Below, piece by piece: positions 58,587 through 64,000 of a stretch of DNA of 64,000 nt. The position numbers were made by a program, and so were the translations under genes. The notes under the pieces were generated by a model. The model was not told where the DNA came from. It searched no databases and worked only from the letters and a program-made list of their open reading frames with translations. Source of the DNA: Xestospongia bergquistia (lineage: Eukaryota > Porifera > Demospongiae > Haplosclerida > Petrosiidae). Where the stretch lies: the NCBI GenBank assembly GCA_963965975.1, contig OZ014423.1, positions 3,932,301-3,996,300 on the forward strand. The letters are read 5' to 3'. Position 1 is the stretch's first letter, and each line of letters starts with the position of its first letter.

Positions 58587-59271
58587 GGTATTAAGGAAGA
58601 TGACAAGAATGCAAATAATGTATACAATAAGGTTTATGAAGTTATTAAAACAAAACTATGATTTTCTTTCAGAACAAACTGATGAATCATAAAGAAATAA
58701 TGATAAGTCAACTTTTTGTAGAGTGTAAGTGAGAAACATGTCACATGTATCATGTATCGTCACATGTGTCGATAATAATATATATGAAGTTTCAATGAAT
58801 ATATTAAATTAAAATGATAGATTTGCAATGTGTTTACAGTAAACAACTAAAGATATATTGGAAATGTTAGTAGTATCACTTTCTTTTTAAGAAACTATTA
58901 ACTGATCAAGTGTAATATAATGTTGTAGTCCATTAGAAGTAGCAGTACTATGATTATTATAACAAAATATGATACACATACTCTTCACAAAATTTGTAAT
59001 TAGTTGTAATAACTACATGTTTTTTCTATTATAGGTTACATGCTCTTTCGATATAGTCTTCCATTTTATATTTTGCTACATTTACTGCTATCTAATTAAT
59101 ACTACTTAGTAAACTGTATATGTAACTACCTATTGTACTACTAAGGACTCTATTGTAGTCACAGTTGCTTATATAAACACAGCTAGAGGTAACACTGAAC
59201 TTCTTTATCACACACTACTATCAGTGCTACTACACATGTTCCAATCATCAGATCTGTAATTTTATGACCAG
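58587..59271. other. non-coding AT-rich spacer
   Basis: No coding motif or repeat family recognised. Confidence 0.5.
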
Positions 59272-59273
59272 TA

Positions 59274-59518
59274 CGCTGTAAACATTGATTGGTTGATTTA
59301 ACCATTATTCAGTTATACAGGTTGCAATTACAAAACTTATTTTTGATGGAAAAGTAATCATAATACTGTTTTCATTACTAATATCCTACTGTTTATATAG
59401 CTACATAGCCACTAATTTCATAACACAATAGTAATCAAAACAGTAATAAGTTTACTTTTTGCATATACAACCCATATAACCATGTATTGGTTAAACCAAG
59501 TATTTAATTTTTACAGTG
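59274..59518. mobile_element. mariner-type MITE, ~245 bp, TA-flanked
   Basis: The termini CGCTGTAAACATTGATTGG and the inverse of CACTGTAAAAATTAAATAC are inverted repeats extending ~70 bp at roughly 70% identity (shared TTTAACCA, GGTTAT/AGTTAT, GGTTG, AACTTATT). TA lies at 59272-59273 and 59519-59520. No coding capacity. Confidence 0.6.
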
Positions 59519-59948
59519 TACAACATTTTAACACTACATGGATCTTGTCTGATGTTGTATTTCAGTGTTCATAAGTTTTACTCTATAAACCTGACATTCT
59601 CTCTGTTATCATAAAAACAAAAAATAGTTTCATTCTTAGTCTTATTAAGTGTTTCATGTTAACTATTACTGTAACATGCCTACCCATTAGCCTTTGTTTA
59701 GATGACAATTTTGTTATACTATTACAATATTGCTTTGAATGAGACCAATTTATTTGTAATGTAACATGATGAACAAATTTATAAGAAGGATGTTCTTTCA
59801 TTGATAATTGATATATATATTACATCTCATTACTTTAAATTACAATGGACCATCCAAGTTTAAATCATTGAATATGCAAATTTCTCCAATTCAACTGTGG
59901 GTAAATAACTCCCATTAATGAGATAACTAATTAATTAATTAAACATTT
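59519..59948. other. non-coding spacer
   Basis: Nothing recognised; the 72-codon minus-strand frame (59583-59801) lacks motifs. Confidence 0.4.
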
Positions 59949-60670
59949 TTGAAGCTCTTAATTTTAATAGAAAGACTAAAAACTATTTTCTTATTTACTG
60001 GATTGTGGTGCTCAATACAGAAGCCACCATCTTCATTTCTGGAACCATTTCTCACTTGTTTGAAGGATATGGAAGAGAAAGGTAATCATAATATAGATTT
60101 ATGTATAATAACTACTGCACACATGCAGGGTATGAAATTTATATTCCTGGAGAGGATCAGCAATTACTCATAGCACAGCTACTATGTGCTGTACTGTGAT
60201 GGATTTCCCTGCAAAGGCAACTACTTTGAATTGAAACCAGTACAATGGCCAGTAAGGTTACTTAAGTTGCAAACATTCAGGTAGTAAATATAGTAAGGAC
60301 CTAATTGATAGTATACTGTATTAAGTGAATACATTTTTGGGAACTATTTCTGGTTGCTGTTGGAAGAGGTATATAAAGTTCATGTATGGTGAATATCAGG
60401 AAGGTGTCAAAATGAGAGAACACCAGGATCACTACAGGGATGCTCAAAAAGCTCTATAGATGCTAGTAAAGTAAGTTCTTTTTTGTTAACCTATTATAGT
60501 TACTAGACAATATGTTTCAGGCTGTTTATGGTGTTAAAGATATTTGGCCATATTCACCCATACATATGATCCTGTGTTTTCCCAAGTTTTGACATTATTT
60601 GATGCATTCCAGTTGACTATATTCATTGTGTCCTTCTCAGTGTAGTAAATAACTTTGCAAAACTCTAATT
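59949..60670 (+). pseudogene. Tnp2-like (CMC/EnSpm-type) transposase fragment
   Basis: Segments in the order of the tnp2-type transposase core: FTGLWCSIQKPPSSFLEPF then LTCLKDMEEKG (~59990-60090); GYEIYIPGEDQQLL (~60128); MDFPAKATTLN-NQYNGQ (~60195-60255); MYGEYQEGVKMREHQDHYRD then AQKAL (~60380-60460); VYGVKDIW (~60526); and IPVDYIHCVLLSVVNNFAKL (~60607). These match the family's G-L-W-x-x-x-x-K-P, D-x-P-A-[KR]-A, x-x-F-N-G, R-[TE]-H-x-x-x-x-x-A and [LV]-D-Y-[MI]-H-C-V-L-L motifs. Frame changes and at least three stops separate them. No terminal repeats or target duplications were located. The region after 60670 (YIGRKAVQF near 60853) may be a further scrap. Confidence 0.7.
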
Positions 60671-61589
60671 TGACTAAGCATACAGCAAAGAAGAATGGTA
60701 AATATGATGAACATATCTAATAACACTCTTAATATAATGAAAATCTTAATACACACTACATACTACATAGTATCCTTTTTGCTTTATAAAGACTTATATG
60801 TAATTTAGACATTATCATTATTTTCCCTGCATACAAATATTCTCTGATTTATAGGTATATTGGTAGAAAAGCTGTACAATTTATATACTGTAAAAATGTA
60901 ATGCAGTTCCACATTTTCTAATTCAACACAAACATTTCAGTATTGAAAACTTGGACTAAAGGAGACTACAGTCTATAATGTTGTGATAAGTGGAGAATTT
61001 ATTTGCCAAGCAACTGAACAACATAGCATTATAATGTCTACCATCAGTGATTGTGTTTCTGGCAGTTAGTTCTTCACTGATGTTGGCTTTTAACAATAGA
61101 TTATAACAGACTATATGTTGAAGAAAAACTAGAAGACTACAAGAAACAAAGGAATCCATCATAGTAATGTGCTTTTATGGTATTGTTGTGTATGATATTG
61201 TTAGTTCTAACTTTTTAACATTCTGCATTATTACATTGACGCTTAATTGGATAAATTCATGATGAATAAATGAATGATTACCAATATTATAACTGCAGAT
61301 AACTTTTAAAGAAGTACTTCATCATAACAATGCTAAGACTATACAATCTTTCTTGATCAAATTTAGCATCTACTTCAGTTTTATTATGTGGTTGTGGAGG
61401 TGACTCATTAAGTAGATATTTAAATTTTAACATCTTTTGGATTGAAGGAGTTGAGAATAAGTTTGACACTTTTTGTTCACTGATGATTTCCTTTTCTCAA
61501 TTATGTGAATTAATAGAGTCGTTCTTGCCAGTTGTTTAATTTAATTTTCCTTTACCTGTCAAACCTACAAGATGCAAAGCTTTTATTCA
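60671..61589. other. spacer with unrecognised minus-strand frames
   Basis: Frames at 60956-61162 and 61287-61469 on the minus strand (NESPPQPHNKTEVDAKFDQE in the second) look mildly protein-like but match nothing I know. They could be exons or debris of the adjacent elements. Confidence 0.3.
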
Positions 61590-61896
61590 ACTAGTTTGTA
61601 TTGATGCTTCATGCCATAAAATTAGAGATGGCCTTCCAGTTTGTTATAATTAAGTAAAAGTTTGGCTCAATCCAATGATCCAAATCAAACAAGACTTAGT
61701 GAAGTTATTCAGCAGTGGTTGAACATGAAATGTCAATTAAGGTGGAGTTGCTACTGTCACATGGAACACAATATTAGATATTCTAAAGGGATCATTTCTT
61801 AAAAACAAAGTCTTGGCGATGAAGATATACCAGTCATTGAAGGAAGAAAGATCTAAAGAACAGATAGCTCCAAGTAAATATACATTAGACTCATGA
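61590..61896 (+). pseudogene. death-domain fragment
   Basis: Translation gives KFGSIQ (one frame), SNDPNQTRLSEVIQQWLNMK, and, after a one-base shift near 61735, GGVATVTWNTILDILKGSFL then KNKVLAMKIYQSLKEERS. This is the second half of a death-fold domain: L-x-x-[IV]-x-x-x-W-L, then T-W-x-x-[LI]-[LI]-x-[AI]-L, then A-x-x-I. It is typical of the death domains abundant in early-branching animals. A donor-like A|GTAAAT follows at 61873; otherwise the frame stops at TGA 61894-61896. The first half (helices 1-3) is only faintly visible and contains TAA codons. Adaptor or receptor context unknown. Confidence 0.6.
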
Positions 61897-62759
61897 TGTT
61901 GATATATAAAAATTAATGTTTTAGTTTTGATGCAGTTAATAATTGTGATGGTTATAATATTGACATCAGCTTTAACCGGCTATGTATGTCCTCTCTGACT
62001 TAACATACTATTATTTTTTTCTGTTTTTTGTTATGAACTGCAAGTTTAATACCTTTTTAGTGATTTTTATTGATCTGCCTCTTGCAGAGATATCTTTGTT
62101 CTAACTCCCATGGCAATAAGGATTGATGGATTATATTTTTATAACAATTCACATGTCATATATGTTTTAATGTACATACTAATTATACTTAAAAGCTATG
62201 CACTCTCAGCACATGATGCTTGTATTGTGACTTGTAGGAGGTTAATATATAACATGACACATTTTATGAGGTTCACTTTATATCCAATAGAACCTGCTAA
62301 GGAATCAGGTACTGCTAATACAATTGAAGGATATAATACTGACAAGTTACCTATGGAACATCAGGTATGATTTATCTTCTTATGTATTCACTTTGTTAAT
62401 GATTTAAATGAAAGACTGATTGAATAGATGGATGGATTAATAAATAGATGAATGGATGAATGAACTGACTGGTCATAGGATGTCAATATGATACATTTTG
62501 TAGAGCAAGTGAAAGGATCAAGTAACTTCATGGAAATTGTTACATTGGAAAGTATTGTACTGTAGTTTAAATACCTAGATTATTATAACCTTAACTACTG
62601 GATTGTTGGTCATATCAATCATTGTACTTAGACCAATATTCAGACATATTGACGTTTCTACATATAAAGTAATAGTTGTCATAGCTTTTATCAGTTCATG
62701 TTATTGGATCTTTAGAATATACTGTTTTAACTTTCATGAGTATACTACAAGTTCACTTT
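61897..62759 (+). other. spacer with a possible exon at 62280-62364
   Basis: An 86-codon frame (62110-62370) ends with EPAKESGTANTIEGYNTDKL and PMEHQ just before GTATGA, a usable donor. The polar 3' half could be an exon, while the 5' half is hydrophobic and probably intronic. A GATGGATGAATGAA-like low-complexity stretch lies at ~62400-62460. No family recognised. Confidence 0.3.
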
Positions 62760-63326
62760 GATTAATTATATATTATTGTAATCAACTTATCATTTATTAA
62801 TGGACAAATATCAAAGAACATTGATTATTAAATTTATGAACTCTAGCACACATCACTGTAAGTCACTTTATTTATTAATAAAAGATAAATTCCTTCTGTT
62901 AAGAGTACATAGATGATGATGATAGTATTCATTATGAGAATACCATATAGAACAGATGTGGAGTAATTTAATAACCAGGCTTGCATACTTAATTAATGAA
63001 CTTAATTATATACATGTAGTAAATTTACTGATATTGAAACTATGTTTCCTGAAGTACATGGAACAATTAGGAATTCCTTTAATTTAATGTCCTATGTCCT
63101 TTATATTCTGGTTACTACACTACTCCATACCTGTTCTATATGGCATTCTCCTGATGAATACTATCATCATCATCTATGTACTCTTAGTAGAAGGAATTTA
63201 TCTTTTATTAATAAATAAAGTGACTTATACTGATGTGTGTTAGAAATCAAACTTTATATCATTATTGTTTGATGTCTGTTCCATTAATAAAAATGATAAG
63301 TTAATTACAATAATTTATAATTAGTT
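62760..63326. repeat. large inverted repeat, arms ~218 bp, loop ~130 bp
   Basis: 62760-62978 pairs with 63109-63326 over the full arm, at about 85-90% by eye. Landmarks: AAGTCACTTTATTTATTAAT, AAAGATAAATTCCTTCT, AAGAGTACATAGATGATGAT, GATAGTATTCAT and GGAGTA..AACCAG on the left, each present inverted on the right. It may be a fold-back MITE with long terminal inverted repeats; no clear target duplication was found. Confidence 0.85.
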
Positions 63327-64000
63327 TATTATATTTAGAGGAACAGTATATGATCATTAATGGACACAATCTACTTCATATGACAGGAGTAGTGGATAAT
63401 TTAGGTCCTTCTTACTTTTGAAGCAATGAATGAAGACTTATTACAATATTTTCAAGACTCATAATCAATGGAAAAACAAGTATTCTTGTATAATGATAGG
63501 TTGTCAGGTAATGCTCTCATGTACTCTTTCAGTCTTCAACAGCAGACAGTGTGGAAGTATCTCTGAGAAATGTGTGTTCATAATCTACAAGTAGAGCTTA
63601 ATATTGTGTTTGACAGCAGGTTATTAAAAACAATTAAAGCTGACAAATTCATCATTTTTTGTTCAAAGACAAATATTAAAATTATATTATAATAAGTATT
63701 ATATAGGAACTCTGTTATTGACTTGTAAACCACATGTTGATTGTATGATGTTGAACAAGAGCTATGAATGATTGATTATCTATGAAATAGGATAACATTA
63801 CTATATACATGGATAGTTATTAAAATGTCTATTACAGACAACTTCAAACCTTAACTTATCAGGAATAACTCTTTCTTCCTAATATTCAGGGTAAAGACAC
63901 AACACTCAATTTTATGGTTGCCTCGACAACACTCCTAATAGTTATAAAAATGACTATTACAGACAACTTTAATCCTTAAGTTACCAGCATTTGGCAATAA
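63327..64000. other. AT-rich end of window with a ~50-bp direct repeat
   Basis: TAGTTATTAAAATGTCTATT...ACAGACAACTTC at about 63826 recurs as TAGTTATAAAAATGACTATT...ACAGACAACTTT at about 63940. No coding sequence recognised. Confidence 0.6.

Noticed and set aside
1..64000. tRNA, rRNA or other structured RNA genes
   Set aside because: No cloverleaf with A/B boxes or rRNA core sequence was recognised by eye; a tRNAscan-SE/Infernal run would be needed to exclude them.

Overview
The window is eukaryotic: AT-rich, repeat-dominated DNA with GT-AG introns of about 60-100 bp and remnants of pogo, piggyBac, Tc1/mariner, hAT, Mutator-like, Tnp2-type and Ty3/gypsy elements. Gene debris includes a death domain, a BRCT-like exon and a permuted papain-like hydrolase. 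This fits an early-branching metazoan with compact introns, such as a demosponge; that assignment is an inference and is not firm. No intact protein-coding gene was found. Nearly everything that can be named is a broken transposase or a gene fragment, and all calls come from reading translations by eye.

Layout: 1-13103 is a 143-bp satellite with higher-order repeats. It is interrupted by a pogo-family transposon (13104-17878, TA target site) and a 793-bp mariner-type element (18180-18972, TA target site). The satellite continues to about 21095 and switches strand twice. 21.7-23.8 kb holds an old piggyBac transposase. 24.96-26.46 kb (minus strand) holds a BRCT-like exon and a multi-exon permuted NlpC/P60 (YiiX/YebB-like) hydrolase pseudogene. 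27.1-28.8 kb holds a duplicated tail of a Ty3/gypsy element.

29.2-33.1 kb is a tandem array of about 20 units. On the minus strand each unit looks like a 58-59 nt mini-exon plus a ~90 nt intron. Two Mutator-like elements interrupt it. 33.4-53.2 kb is a second array, on the plus strand, whose ~240-480 bp unit carries a polypyrimidine tract, an AG acceptor, a ~104 nt exon-like segment and a GTAAAG donor. A second piggyBac copy (34.9-37.4 kb), a mariner relic, a RecQ-like helicase fragment and a perfect 122-bp inverted repeat lie in it. 53.2-64 kb is lower-copy DNA. It holds a hAT deletion derivative with an exact 8-bp target duplication, a four-exon unrecognised reading frame, a Tnp2-like transposase, a death-domain fragment and a 218-bp-arm inverted repeat.

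The most distinctive theme is tandem amplification of exon-plus-intron units, seen three times independently: inside the pogo transposase gene (90-nt phase 1-1 exon, three copies), in the 29-33 kb array and in the 33-53 kb array. Whether any of these is transcribed and spliced cannot be decided from sequence alone.
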